A stretch of DNA of 64,000 nucleotides from Lentibacillus halodurans (lineage in GTDB: Bacteria; Bacillota; Bacilli; Bacillales; Amphibacillaceae): positions 124,001-188,000 of the forward strand of contig NZ_FOJW01000006.1 of NCBI RefSeq assembly GCF_900112045.1, given 5' to 3'. Position numbers and translations under genes: made by a program. This document shows, piece after piece, positions 52,583 to 62,449 of this stretch. The notes below the pieces were generated by a model. That model did not search any database. It saw only the letters and a list, made by a program, of their open reading frames with translations, and had not been told where the DNA came from. Position 1 is the first letter of the stretch. Each line of letters begins with the position of its first letter.

Positions 52583-55405
52583 TTAATCTTCCGTGTCATC
52601 CGCTGTTTCTGCATCATCGTCAGGTGGCTGGGAGCCCTCAGGATTTTCCGGATCATTGGACAATTCCATTTCCTCCAGCTGGCTTTCGAGCTCACTCATG
52701 ATTTCTGCAGCCTCTTGCCAATTACCATCAGACAACGCTTGCTGATAGGACTCAAACAAATCGGAAAACTTCTGTAATCTTTCTTCAGCTTCCATAATCG
52801 GCTGTGAAGGATCCTGCTGCTCTTCTTGTTCGGTATCCTGCTTTTCGTTATCCTGACTATCCGGATCAACGATGTTCAGCATTGCATCCAGTGCCGCATC
52901 AAAGTTTGCTTCCATGACAATGTGATCACCGTATGCCATCACAACCCTTTTGACTTCCGGCAGTGATGTCTCATTGTTGGATTCGATATAGATTGGTTCA
53001 ACGTAAATGATCGTATCCTCAATCGGTATTGCTAGTAAATTACCGCGGATAACGTCTGAACCGCCTTGTGCCCACAAATTCAATTCCTGGGAGATCTCGC
53101 TGTCCTGGTTAATCCGGTTTTCAATTTGTTGCGGACCATATATATTCCGCTGTTTAGGAAACTCATATACAAACATGTCACCATAATGCTCGCCATCGTT
53201 TCGTACACCTATCCAGGCAGTCATGTTTTGCCTGTTTTTCGGCGTATATGGTCTCATCAGGATAAATTCTTCTTCGTCCTGATCAGGCAATTTCATGGTC
53301 GTATAATACGGTTCCATTTCAATATCCTCACTAAAGTATCGCTCTGTCGGAACCTGCCAGGTATCCTCACGGTTGTAAAACATCTCTAAATCAGACATGT
53401 GATACGTTCCATACATAGAGGCCTGGATCGAGAACAGATCTGTTGGATACCGGAAATGAGCACGTATGTCCTCAGGCACTTCCTCTACTATTAATTCGGG
53501 AAATATATTCTGGAACGTTTGCAGTAACGGGTTATCCGGTTCTGCGGCATAAAAGTTTACTTCACCGGTATACGCATCAATCGTGACTTTTACAGCATTC
53601 CGAATATAGTTTGAATCACCCTGAAAGGCTTCGGAATACGGATAATTTTCTGCTGTCAGATAGGCGTCAATCATCCAAACGAGACTGCCATCATCACGCA
53701 TCACTATATAAGGATCCTGATCATAGGTGAAAAACGGTGCGATTCGTTCGACCCGATCCATGATATTTCTGGTCGCAAGTAACTGACTGTCATCTGTCAG
53801 CTGGTCGGAAACAAGCATACGGAATGAACCTTCATTTATGGCAAATAGCAGCCGGTTCATGCCGCTTAGCTGAATACCGGTATCTGCCTCATACCGGTTA
53901 TTCATATTTTCATCACCTGCTGGATAGTCAAATTCATCGACCTCACTATTGGTAATAACATTCGGATAGGATTGTTCACCGAAATAGACTTGTGGCCGTT
54001 CAACATCCATGACACCCTCAGGAGGCAGATCCTGCAGCATATATTCCGGCTGTCCCTGTGCTGTCACTTTGTTGACATGACTCATCGAAACCCCATATCC
54101 GTGTGTATACCGTAAATTCCGGTTGACCCATGTTTGAGCCTGATCAGGCAAGCTGGATGTATCCAGTTCCCTTGCACCCAAAAATACTTGTTCGTACTCT
54201 CCATCAACTTGATAACGATCAATATCAACATCATTGAATTCATAATACGTTCGGAACGTCTGTAATTGATTGTAAACATCAAGTAATGGCCGTACATCAT
54301 TCATGCGCACATTATCAATTGTTCCGGCGTTGCGCTCCACCATTTCGGCATCAAGTGAATTGTTCCCGGGATGCTCTTGCTCATTAATACTGTCTAAATC
54401 ATAGGCAGCTCTCGTATAATTTAAATTATCCTGCAAATACGGTTCTTCCATAGCAAATTCATTCGGGGAAACGGCAAAGTTCTGAACAGCAACAGATACC
54501 CCCTGGCCTGCAATGACTAATCCGATATAAACAGCAATTGGAGTCAGCATTGTCTTAACGTTTCCACGAACCAATTTTATAATCATCCAAACCGTCATAA
54601 TAACAGCAACGGCAGCCAGAATATAGGCCTTGGGAATATTGACGACGTCATCCGTATAGCTTAAGCCTTCCACAACGCTTTTCTGAAATAAATTAACCTG
54701 ATTCGTCGACAAAGCTCCAAACGGCTGCAGAAGATGATAACCGGCCAAAAGCAATCCAATGAAACCAAATGTCATACCCAGGTGCAACTGTGCTGAACGG
54801 CTCATTCGATACATATGGAATACAGAATATGCCCCGATTTCCACCAAAAGGAAAAAAATGCTTAGACCTAACAGGACAAACACAACTAAATTAAGAATCG
54901 GCAAAACATATACATAGAACGAAATATCCAAATTAAAATAAGGATCCGTTTGTCCGAATGATGCATGGTTGATCAGCTTCAACGACCGTTCCCAGCCGAC
55001 TCCTTGGATGATACTGCTCCCGAACAGCCCGATAACAGCCGATATACCGAGCATCATCAGCATCATTATTTTCCGCTTTTCCAGAATCGGCGGCAACTGG
55101 CTCGAATCAAAATGCTTTATGTATGATCTTCGGATCCAAAAAAGTGTAAAAAATGTGCCTGCCGCAAACAAAACAAAGCCAGCAACCCCCAGCAGCACTT
55201 TACTTGTCAAAATGGTTGTGAAAACACCCGAAAAACCAAGTGAGTCCATCCATATATAATCGGTAATCCACTGCAGCGCAAATAAACCTGCTATCACGAT
55301 TAGAATGATTGCAAGCACTACATAGCCAACCCAGTTTAACTTCTTATTCCATTTTATTTTCCGGTGTTGATTAGACCCATTTGAACCTCCGTCAAAAACA
55401 TCCAA
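52583..55405 (-). CDS. UPF0182 family large membrane protein
   Basis: TTG 55405, 8 bp after GGGGAGAG, gives 940 residues. Seven or so membrane helices occupy residues about 25-320; a large extracytoplasmic region follows (typical family blocks NLNYTRAAYDLDSINEQEHP, TRNIMDRVERIAPFFTYDQD, AFQGDSNYIRNAVKVTIDAY). The last 100 residues are acidic and Gln/Glu-rich. UPF0182/COG1615 proteins are widespread in Gram-positives; function unknown. Single gene with its own terminator. Confidence 0.9.
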   Translation of the reverse strand: MDVFDGGSNGSNQHRKIKWNKKLNWVGYVVLAIILIVIAGLFALQWITDYIWMDSLGFSGVFTTILTSKVLLGVAGFVLFAAGTFFTLFWIRRSYIKHFDSSQLPPILEKRKIMMLMMLGISAVIGLFGSSIIQGVGWERSLKLINHASFGQTDPYFNLDISFYVYVLPILNLVVFVLLGLSIFFLLVEIGAYSVFHMYRMSRSAQLHLGMTFGFIGLLLAGYHLLQPFGALSTNQVNLFQKSVVEGLSYTDDVVNIPKAYILAAVAVIMTVWMIIKLVRGNVKTMLTPIAVYIGLVIAGQGVSVAVQNFAVSPNEFAMEEPYLQDNLNYTRAAYDLDSINEQEHPGNNSLDAEMVERNAGTIDNVRMNDVRPLLDVYNQLQTFRTYYEFNDVDIDRYQVDGEYEQVFLGARELDTSSLPDQAQTWVNRNLRYTHGYGVSMSHVNKVTAQGQPEYMLQDLPPEGVMDVERPQVYFGEQSYPNVITNSEVDEFDYPAGDENMNNRYEADTGIQLSGMNRLLFAINEGSFRMLVSDQLTDDSQLLATRNIMDRVERIAPFFTYDQDPYIVMRDDGSLVWMIDAYLTAENYPYSEAFQGDSNYIRNAVKVTIDAYTGEVNFYAAEPDNPLLQTFQNIFPELIVEEVPEDIRAHFRYPTDLFSIQASMYGTYHMSDLEMFYNREDTWQVPTERYFSEDIEMEPYYTTMKLPDQDEEEFILMRPYTPKNRQNMTAWIGVRNDGEHYGDMFVYEFPKQRNIYGPQQIENRINQDSEISQELNLWAQGGSDVIRGNLLAIPIEDTIIYVEPIYIESNNETSLPEVKRVVMAYGDHIVMEANFDAALDAMLNIVDPDSQDNEKQDTEQEEQQDPSQPIMEAEERLQKFSDLFESYQQALSDGNWQEAAEIMSELESQLEEMELSNDPENPEGSQPPDDDAETADDTED

Positions 55406-55595
55406 TTTAAATCTCTCCCCCTACTATCAATTGAAAACATTGCATATCACCAATAGGAAACTTTCAAATAACCGATGGAAAATCTTCACTTCCCATCATA
55501 CATGACTCGTTTCTAGAATGAAAATGATAGTTCGTTATTCTTACGTTTGATAAGGGGGAGAGGTTTCAAAAGATTATCGTTTACATTCTTCAGGC

Positions 55596-56054
55596 TCATT
55601 TATCGTGCTCATTGTCTTTATTATCTGTCACTTCCGATTCAAATTCCTCTGCAAATTCAGTCTGTAATTGACCAGTTCTCGGAGAATTTTCCCGTTCCTC
55701 AAATTTCTCCTTCTCCAGATTTTCAGTCAGATATGTATGGATAAATGGCTCACAGCACGTTATAAAAAATGCCGCCATCAAAGAAGTCGTAATAATGGGA
55801 ATGCTTGCTTCTATAAACAAGCCGCACAGCAGCCATATTGAGAGGAATGCCAATGGAAAATCCACAATTGAAGCCGTAACATTCCCGAATCTGCGAAGTA
55901 TGAATAAATCACCGATCAAATAAGATATTCCTGTCGTCAGCACACTAATCCAAAATAAATTCGTCAAATTCGCATTGTAGAAAATACCAAATAACGAAAA
56001 AACGGTAACACCGATCGCAATCGCTTTAATTCCCAATGTTTTTAAATGAATCAT
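55596..56054 (-). CDS. DUF2512 (YndM-like) membrane protein
   Basis: ATG 56054 is chosen because LKTLGIKAIAIGVTVFSLFG directly follows it, the family N-terminus; upstream codons are non-hydrophobic. The 152-residue product has four helices (to about 105) and an acidic tail. ISVLTTGISYLIGDLFIL and RFGNVTASIVDFPLAFLSIW are DUF2512 signatures. Function unknown; common in spore-formers. Confidence 0.8.
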   Translation of the reverse strand: MIHLKTLGIKAIAIGVTVFSLFGIFYNANLTNLFWISVLTTGISYLIGDLFILRRFGNVTASIVDFPLAFLSIWLLCGLFIEASIPIITTSLMAAFFITCCEPFIHTYLTENLEKEKFEERENSPRTGQLQTEFAEEFESEVTDNKDNEHDK

Positions 56055-56369
56055 ATAATAAGACCCATCCTTTCCTGTGTTCGTAACAGTTATAGTGTGG
56101 CTGAAAAGAATGGGAATATACATAGTGTCGGGACATCAGGAATTTTTGGGTACTGTTATAAAATTCAGTTTGCAGTTTGCGTTGGGATGGTGGCTACCGT
56201 TCTTCGACTGACGTTTTTTACCTGTCAGGTATTTCTTCTATTGTTTCCAGCCCTCTATTGATTGTTTAACGATGCATGTTCAGTAGTATCATTAACATTC
56301 AACCTCAAAAATTTCTCGGGCGTCTTTTGCCACGTAGTGAGTGACGTACATCTCCTCTGCCTGTATTTT
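56055..56369. other. Gene-free stretch
   Basis: About 315 bp with no supported ORF, between the DUF2512 gene and the end of yjbQ. No clear hairpin or promoter was identified. Confidence 0.4.
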
Positions 56370-56777
56370 TCAACCTTCCATGATCTTTACATGTACAGTC
56401 CTCGTTCTCGGTCCGTCAAATTCGCAAAAATAGACACTTTGCCAGGTGCCAAGAACCGGGCGCCCATCAGCAATAATCAATGTCTCACTGGCTCCGACAA
56501 CAGACGATTTCATATGGCCATCTGAGTTGCCTTCCATATGGATATATTCCGGTTTGTTCGGAAACGTCTCATCCAATCCGTGTTTCAGATCGGTTTTGAC
56601 ATCGGGATCAGCATTTTCATTGATGGTGATCGCTCCTGTCGTGTGCGGGCAATAAACGACCATAATGCCATCCCGCACGCCGCCCTCAGACAGCGCCTCG
56701 TCCAAGTAGTGATCCAAATTCGTGAATGACTGTTTTTCATGAGTTGAAACCGTGAATGTATGCAATATGTTTCCCAC
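56370..56777 (-). CDS. yjbQ: YjbQ/UPF0047 family protein
   Basis: GTG 56777, 9 bp after AAAGGAG, gives 135 residues; that RBS lies in the last codons of the upstream pseudouridine synthase gene. The core MVVYCPHTTGAITINENADP, MEGNSDGHMKSSVVGASETL and LGTWQSVYFCEFDGPR match the family, which has trace thiamin-phosphate synthase activity and metal-binding His/Asp/Glu. True role unknown. Confidence 0.85.
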   Translation of the reverse strand: MGNILHTFTVSTHEKQSFTNLDHYLDEALSEGGVRDGIMVVYCPHTTGAITINENADPDVKTDLKHGLDETFPNKPEYIHMEGNSDGHMKSSVVGASETLIIADGRPVLGTWQSVYFCEFDGPRTRTVHVKIMEG

Positions 56778-56782
56778 TGTTA

Positions 56783-57472
56783 TCAACTCCTTTTGCAAAA
56801 GTCCTGCCAAATAATCCATGGATATACTTTCGGCGGGAAAGATTCACTTTTCGTTGTGTCCTTCTTTGTTGGATGTTCAAAAGCTAATGTATGAGACCAT
56901 AGAGCAATCTGCTGACCTGGTTGGTTCACCTTTTGGCCGTATTTCTGATCACCGTAGATGGGACAACCAATGGACGCTAATTGAACGCGAATCTGATGAG
57001 GTCTCCCTGTGTGGAGATTGATCGATAGTAAACTCAGGCCATCGCTGTCTCCAATCACCTCATAATCCAGCACTGCTTTTTTCGCCTTTTTGATTTTTTG
57101 TGACACAACGTAAACCTTGTTTTCCCGATGATCTTTCAGCAAGTAGTCCTCCAGCATGCCACGATCTTTTGAAGGACTCCCCCGGACCACAGCCAGATAA
57201 CGTTTTTCAAATGCCTCCCTGCGTATCGCATCTGATAGACGTGATGCTGCTTTGGATGTTTTCGCAAACACCATCACACCGCCAACTGGCCGATCAAGCC
57301 GGTGGACAAGCGCCAAAAAGACATTACCAGGTTTCTGATAACGAACCTTTATATCGTCTTTCAGCATCGTCAGTAAATCTTTATCATTTGTACTATCTTC
57401 CTGTACCGGTATATTAACAGGTTTTTCAACCACAAGAAGATGGTTGTCTTCGTAAATAATCGGAATTTCCAC
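56783..57472 (-). CDS. RluA-family pseudouridine synthase
   Basis: The 229-residue enzyme has the catalytic Asp in VHRLDRPVGGVMVFAKTS (about 57-74), YLAVVRG and INLHTGRPHQIRVQLASIGC (about 151-170), all RluA/RsuA core motifs. No S4 domain. Target could be rRNA or tRNA. GTG 57472 is used; AAGGAG is 13 bp upstream, so the start is less certain. Cotranscribed with yjbQ. Confidence 0.85.
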   Translation of the reverse strand: MEIPIIYEDNHLLVVEKPVNIPVQEDSTNDKDLLTMLKDDIKVRYQKPGNVFLALVHRLDRPVGGVMVFAKTSKAASRLSDAIRREAFEKRYLAVVRGSPSKDRGMLEDYLLKDHRENKVYVVSQKIKKAKKAVLDYEVIGDSDGLSLLSINLHTGRPHQIRVQLASIGCPIYGDQKYGQKVNQPGQQIALWSHTLAFEHPTKKDTTKSESFPPKVYPWIIWQDFCKRS

Positions 57473-57539
57473 CGGCTCATCACGTCTCCTTCACCAATGG
57501 TAGTTATAGCATAACATATAACTGCCTGCATGCTTAGGT

Positions 57540-58205
57540 TTACTGACTCTTTTTGCGGTCATTGCCTGTCAACAGCAGGCCTAACCATAATCCGATTCCC
57601 ACAATGACGAATATCATGGATGACGAGATGGCAACATACATTTCACCTGTCGCAAGGCGTGCCGTCAAACCAGCATACAGACTAAAAAGAATGAGACCTG
57701 CTGATAAAGCGTACAGACCGGAACGAATTTTATTCATTCCAAATTTCTTCTTGGTTTCCCGAATTAGAATACTATACGTCAGTAATATGACGCCACAAAT
57801 GATAAATATGGATGGCCCAGCTACGGCTATTCCCGGTATAGCCTTCATAAAATAAAGCATAGCGGATACGAACATTCCAAACAATACCAGGAGTACACCT
57901 GCAATGACGCCAGCTGCCGAAATACGCGCTGTCATGCTGCTGTAAACAGACTTTTTAGCGGCATCCCGGCCACGTTCACGCATATCATTGACTAGCCCGC
58001 TCAAGTCACCTATTGAGATAATCGCTTCCTTCAATGCTTCATCTTCCGTCATATCCCGTTTTTTAAAGTCCATTACTTTTTCTTTGATATTCGTTGTCAG
58101 TTCCTCTTTTAAATCAAATAATTCCTGACTCTCCCCGACATCGGAAAACAAACCATCAATATATTTCTGTATTTTCCGGTCCAAATCTTTTTTATGCCTT
58201 ATCAT
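57540..58205 (-). CDS. Membrane protein with N-terminal permease-prefix (DUF1700-like) domain
   Basis: The 221-residue protein starts with a soluble helical segment (about 1-85; YIDGLFSDVGESQELFDLKE) like the permease prefix domain 1 found next to PadR regulators, then four membrane helices (about 92-215). It overlaps the PadR gene by 14 bp. Such pairs are thought to sense membrane or envelope state; function unproven. Confidence 0.8.
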   Translation of the reverse strand: MIRHKKDLDRKIQKYIDGLFSDVGESQELFDLKEELTTNIKEKVMDFKKRDMTEDEALKEAIISIGDLSGLVNDMRERGRDAAKKSVYSSMTARISAAGVIAGVLLVLFGMFVSAMLYFMKAIPGIAVAGPSIFIICGVILLTYSILIRETKKKFGMNKIRSGLYALSAGLILFSLYAGLTARLATGEMYVAISSSMIFVIVGIGLWLGLLLTGNDRKKSQ

Positions 58206-58545
58206 GACCGAAACCTCCTTTGATCAGTTTTTCTAAAATTTCTTTAGCAAAGCCCCAATCTTCACGATTTTGCTGATACAGTTCTTCCCCTTCATCTGTA
58301 ATGCGATAATATTTACGCCTTCCCCCCTGCGTTTCATCTCCCCAATAAGAAGTGATATAACCTTCTTTTTCCATCCGGCGGAAGGCAGTATATAATGTTG
58401 CTTCCTTCAGTTCATATTGCTGATCACTCAGCGCAATAATTTGCTTGTAAATATCATACCCGTAACTATCGCCATGGCGGAGTATATTTAAAATAATTGT
58501 CACCGTATGACCACGTATTAGGTCTGTTGAAATTTTCCCACCCAC
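58192..58545 (-). CDS. PadR-family transcriptional regulator
   Basis: GTG 58545, 7 bp after GAGGTGA, gives 117 residues. DSYGYDIYKQIIAL, ATLYTAFRRMEKEGYITSYW and GGRRKYYRITDEGEELYQQN are the PadR winged-helix hallmarks. It is the first gene of a two-gene operon and probably binds the palindrome in its own promoter. Confidence 0.9.
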   Translation of the reverse strand: MGGKISTDLIRGHTVTIILNILRHGDSYGYDIYKQIIALSDQQYELKEATLYTAFRRMEKEGYITSYWGDETQGGRRKYYRITDEGEELYQQNREDWGFAKEILEKLIKGGFGHDKA

Positions 58546-58567
58546 AATTCATCACCTCACAATGTAT

Positions 58568-58605
58568 ATAATAAAACACATTACTATTTATGTCAAAGTA
58601 ATGTG
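58568..58605 (-). promoter_or_regulatory. Promoter and PadR operator
   Basis: Read leftwards: TTGACA (58596-58591), 17 bp, TATTAT (58573-58568). Perfect 9-bp arms CACATTACT (58577-58585) and AGTAATGTG (58597-58605) enclose the -35 and spacer; ATGT/ACAT ends are typical of PadR sites. Confidence 0.8.
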
Positions 58606-58623
58606 TCAAAAATTATTGTCACT

Positions 58624-58657
58624 AAAAAAAGGGAGATGCACCAATTGTACATCTCCC
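58624..58657 (-). terminator. Terminator of the FMN reductase gene
   Basis: Read leftwards: GGGAGATG, 11-nt loop, CATCTCCC, seven T. Confidence 0.85.
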
Positions 58658-58676
58658 CGTTTTATATCAGTATTAT

Positions 58677-59258
58677 TTAGTTCGTCACTGATTCAGCATG
58701 TTCCCGTACTTGTTTTAATGCACCGCTCCAGGCAATTACCTGATCCAGCATTTTGTTGGCATTATCGGCATGATAATCAGCGGGTTTAAACTCGCTGAAG
58801 TTTTCAAAGTCTGTCATCAATGAGAATGTAACGGCTGTTTGCACATCTGCCACCTGAAGTTCACTAAAAATCAGACGCAGGTTTTCATGTGCGCGTGTAC
58901 CACCAAGGCTGCCATAGCCTACAAACCCAGCTGCTTTATTCGCAACTTCCGGTTTCAGATGATCCAGTGCATTTTTAAGAGCGCCGCCTATCGCATGATT
59001 ATACTCTGGTGCCACAATGACATAACCATCAAATGAAGCCATTTTTTCTGACCAGTCTCTGACGGCTGCTTCTGACTCCTTTTGCTGAGCTTCGGGAATT
59101 GATGCACCCAGCATTGGCAGCTGGTAGTCGGCAAGATCAACGATTTCATATGTCACATTGTCATTGCGTTTTACTGCAAAATCATGAATCCAATTAGCAA
59201 CAGCTTCCCCATTACGACCTTCGCGGACACTACCCAAAATAATACCTATATTTAACAC
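58677..59258 (-). CDS. NADPH-dependent FMN reductase family protein
   Basis: The 193-residue flavodoxin-like protein has the FMN phosphate loop GSVREGRNGEAVANWI (9-24) and the isoalloxazine motif APEYNHAIGGALKNALDHLK (about 83-102). Relatives reduce FMN, quinones or azo dyes. Given the MhqR/MhqD pair at 43.8 kb, a quinone detoxification role is possible but not shown. Monocistronic. Confidence 0.85.
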   Translation of the reverse strand: MLNIGIILGSVREGRNGEAVANWIHDFAVKRNDNVTYEIVDLADYQLPMLGASIPEAQQKESEAAVRDWSEKMASFDGYVIVAPEYNHAIGGALKNALDHLKPEVANKAAGFVGYGSLGGTRAHENLRLIFSELQVADVQTAVTFSLMTDFENFSEFKPADYHADNANKMLDQVIAWSGALKQVREHAESVTN

Positions 59259-59497
59259 GTTGCTATTCCTCCTGTATTCTTGTGATGTTTTGAATCAATT
59301 TAACTGAATTCATTATTTCATGAAACAACGTTATATTACCATCCAATATACCCATGTTCAATTTATCTGTTTATAACACATAACCAACTTGTAACTAGTA
59401 AATAGAAGGATATCCGTACGCGGGGTCCAAATCATAAAGTGTAATGCCTGGTACATACTAACCTTGATTGAAATAATCGCAAAGGAGCTAAAGATGT

Positions 59498-59863
59498 ATG
59501 GAAAATGAACCTAGAAATTCTACAGAAGCCGCCCTTCACCACTATAAACACGGATTAGGTTCCTTTACAGACAAGATGCCGGAATTAGCTGAACATTATA
59601 ATGCATTCACACAGGAATGTTTTAAAGAAGGTGCTTTAACCAAAAAAGAAAAACAGCTGATTGCATTGGGAATCAGCCTCTACGCACAAGACGAATACTG
59701 TATTATCTATCATACAAAAGGCTGTCTGGATCAAGATTGCTCAGAGGAAGAGATCCTTGAATCAATCGGTGTGAGCGCAGCCTTCGGAGGCGGGGCAAGT
59801 ATGAGCCAGGCTGTTACCCTTGTCCAGGAAAGTATTGAGGAACTAAATGAGCTAAAACATTAA
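59498..59863 (+). CDS. Carboxymuconolactone decarboxylase (AhpD-like) family protein
   Basis: The 121-residue helical protein has LTKKEKQLIALGISLYAQDE followed by YCIIYHTKGCLDQ (Cys and His of the CxxxxHxxxC-like active site; the classical AhpD motif is ExxCxxC-x3-H). Probable peroxide- or thiol-linked enzyme, activity uncertain because the first motif Cys spacing differs. RBS AAAGGAG before ATG 59498. Confidence 0.8.
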   Translation: MENEPRNSTEAALHHYKHGLGSFTDKMPELAEHYNAFTQECFKEGALTKKEKQLIALGISLYAQDEYCIIYHTKGCLDQDCSEEEILESIGVSAAFGGGASMSQAVTLVQESIEELNELKH

Positions 59864-60012
59864 TATGATTCATAATAGTGGATGACACGAAGAAGCATAT
59901 GGCTATTCTTTGTGCCATCCACTTTATTTCAAATATACCTAAGAAGTTGTTTTCGCCCCCTCCTGACTGCATATCCTATTGGCTAACGTCTGCAGATACG
60001 GGGCCATTTAAC

Positions 60013-60582
60013 TCAGAACGGAAATGCTGAATCCTTTGCTTTTTGGATCTCGCGGAATACGTTCACACCATGCACAAGATCATCTGCAAGTCTGTTCAGC
60101 CTGAGTACTGCATCGTCATCCACAATTTCCTTCTGGTAATAACTTTTTTCTTCCACAAATACATATTTCTGGATGATAACAGCTTTCATATAGGAAAGAA
60201 TCGGCTTCAGCTGGTGTTCCGGCACTAAATAATGTTTAGAAGACCCGGCCGTCGCAACAATACCGACAACTTTATTCTGGAAACCTTCATTTGGGAGCAG
60301 ATCAAACAAGTTTTTCAACGTACCCGGGATGGATGCCTGAAAAATCGGTGTGCCAATAATGTAAGCATCTGCCGCCATTATTTTTTCCAATACGGTTTTT
60401 GTATCACCGGCGTAATCCCGGTAATCCCTTCCATCACTGAATACAAGTTCATAATCGCTTAGATCGATCAATTCTGTTTTAAATTCCTGATGCTCATCGT
60501 TTAGTTTATTTAAAATCTGTTCGACTGCAATCCGTGTTTTTGAGCCGATAACAGATCCGGATATGCCAATTACCTTCAACAT
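60013..60582 (-). CDS. NADPH-dependent FMN reductase (SsuE/azoreductase-like)
   Basis: The 189-residue flavodoxin-fold protein has GISGSVIGSKTRIAVEQILN (FMN loop) and IIGTPIFQASIPGTLKNLFD (about 75-94). This second motif differs from the PEYN type of the other reductase at 58677 and resembles SsuE. It would supply reduced FMN or reduce quinone-like compounds. Single gene. Confidence 0.85.
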   Translation of the reverse strand: MLKVIGISGSVIGSKTRIAVEQILNKLNDEHQEFKTELIDLSDYELVFSDGRDYRDYAGDTKTVLEKIMAADAYIIGTPIFQASIPGTLKNLFDLLPNEGFQNKVVGIVATAGSSKHYLVPEHQLKPILSYMKAVIIQKYVFVEEKSYYQKEIVDDDAVLRLNRLADDLVHGVNVFREIQKAKDSAFPF

Positions 60583-60763
60583 TTATGCCTCCCCAAAAGT
60601 TCCAAGTATAAATAAATGGAATAATCTTATTTTCAGTTTCTTCTAATCTATTTTACACAAAAAAATTGATAAATACAGCTAATTGAACTGATACCTGTCA
60701 GAATACAGCCTACTATTTAAAGGCGGCTTGGACAGGCGTGATCAGTACGATTTTTTTTATGCG

Positions 60764-60799
60764 AAAAAGCACGTTTTCCGGATAAAACAACGTGCTTTT
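60764..60799 (-). terminator. Terminator of the DUF3231 gene
   Basis: AAAAGCACGTT (60765-60775) and AACGTGCTTTT (60789-60799) form an 11-bp stem; leftward transcript ends in TTTTTCGC. Confidence 0.75.
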
Positions 60800-60869
60800 C
60801 TTCATGATATACATAAATTATAATGTTATCTGACTCGAGAAAAAGTAATCACACCGGTGAGCTATGAGC

Positions 60870-61859
60870 TTAATTTTGTGTTCTATCTTCCATTTGAGGC
60901 GGTTCTTCTGTCCATCCGTATTCGATCATAATATCGCCGCCATCATTGGCAAAGTTGAATACATCTTTAGCTGTTGTGATCATTTTCAGCGGTAGATCCT
61001 TTCTAAGGCTAAATGATGTTCCGATCATATTACTGCCTAAGCCAAAGCTGGTTAATAAAGAGGTGTTATACATCATAAGCTTATCAGAAAAAGGTGCTGT
61101 TCTTGAATTGGTTACCAACCCGGCTGCCGTCACCGGAACATTTACATCACTCTCTAATAGTATATCACCAAATTTCGATATGATTTTTTTGGACAATTCT
61201 TTGCCACGAAAGAAATATTTTTGAACCTGCTTTTCCTTAGCCACTTGTGAAAAACCAGTCATTAATTTCATACCTGTTACATTTGATTCAATCCCTTGGT
61301 AGAGATAAGACACCTCAACCGTGTTCAAGCTTCTCTTATGACCACTAAATCCTGAACGATAATCTTTTTGCTTAGCAAATACAGCCCGTTCTGGCAAATT
61401 TACAGCTGGTGACTTTTGAAGCACACCTTTATCCAGCAAAAACTGTGTCGTTTTTTCACAGTAATCCTCTGCGAATTCTGAGCACCGTCTATACAGATTA
61501 ATTAAGTCCTGCCGGTAACTCATACCCAAATGGAGTGCGTGGATTCCCGATGCAATTTTCATCATCAACCGTAAGTACATCATACTGAACAGCTCATCAA
61601 ATAATGGTGGCGTATCACGAATGATGTCATTTTCTGTATATCCAACCGGAACCGCCGCTCCCTCCTGCCTGAAAATACCAGCTATCTCAATAACAAAGTC
61701 AGCTTCCTTTTGATGAAACAACTGCAATATCTCAGTAACTTCCGGGTCCTGACTATGCTCCATAAAATGTTCAATAACCCTTAACATCATTGTTTTTTTC
61801 TGATAAACGATCCAAAGTGTCCCAAGCTCAGATGATGAGATTGGTATAGGGGTTGTCAT
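60870..61859 (-). CDS. DUF3231 family protein
   Basis: ATG 61859, 7 bp after AAGGAG, gives 329 residues made of two similar all-helical halves (about 1-160 and 165-320), each with ferritin-like His/Glu pairs such as LFHQKEADFVIEIAG and GKELSKKIISKFGDILLESD. Two copies of DUF3231 per chain is the family norm; members are common in spore-forming bacilli, function unknown. Confidence 0.85.
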   Translation of the reverse strand: MTTPIPISSSELGTLWIVYQKKTMMLRVIEHFMEHSQDPEVTEILQLFHQKEADFVIEIAGIFRQEGAAVPVGYTENDIIRDTPPLFDELFSMMYLRLMMKIASGIHALHLGMSYRQDLINLYRRCSEFAEDYCEKTTQFLLDKGVLQKSPAVNLPERAVFAKQKDYRSGFSGHKRSLNTVEVSYLYQGIESNVTGMKLMTGFSQVAKEKQVQKYFFRGKELSKKIISKFGDILLESDVNVPVTAAGLVTNSRTAPFSDKLMMYNTSLLTSFGLGSNMIGTSFSLRKDLPLKMITTAKDVFNFANDGGDIMIEYGWTEEPPQMEDRTQN

Positions 61860-61981
61860 CTAACCACTCCTTCATAAGTTAGTATACCGCTTTGATGCAA
61901 TATTATAAGGAATAATTTAAATGTGAATTTATTATCCCTGCCATTTATAAATTGCATTTTAAGAACTTTTAACTTATGAGT

Positions 61982-62109
61982 TAGTGGATATAAAAATTCC
62001 TTGTACTCCGATGTGAGGAGAGGGCGAACAAATGACTAGGAGTATTTATTGTTTCAGATTATTCCGTTCGTAAAACGAGTGAACCGAGCAAAATTTTGGC
62101 AAAAAAATC
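61982..62109. other. Gene-free stretch with an orphan RBS
   Basis: AGGAGAGGG at about 62018 precedes an ATG (62031) that opens only 13 codons before a stop. Probably the remains of a lost gene. Confidence 0.3.
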
Positions 62110-62346
62110 CTATAAATAATGGTGTTCTCGAACCACTTGATTTTCACACAGCCCCAGATCCATCAGAAAACCTTCATAAACGAATGTCCCATTCCCGGCT
62201 TTAGTGGTAACATCAGAAAATACAACATGATTCCCGTCCGGCGACAATGCAGGTGATAAAATAATCGGCTCATTGGAGGCAAAATCTCCCGCCGGTAAAA
62301 TCGTCTCCTCACTGCCGTCTTCAAGCGTATGGAAAACAGATGCAAT
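62110..62346 (-). pseudogene. C-terminal remnant of a TolB/WD40-like beta-propeller gene
   Basis: The leftward frame reads FHTLEDGSEETILPAGDFAS, then ILSPALSPDGNHVVFSDVTT, a typical TolB/PD40 repeat (SPDGxxxxF), ending at TAG 62110. The upstream part of the frame loses protein-like character and overlaps the rightward gene at 62450, so only the end of the propeller survives. Confidence 0.45.
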
Positions 62347-62449
62347 ATTGATAGCAAGCCAATGTAATCGTACCGCCCATAAAAAGCTGAACAGCAAGGG
62401 AAGTATAATAAATAAACAACAGCAAATGCTATCGCATGAGGTGAATAGC

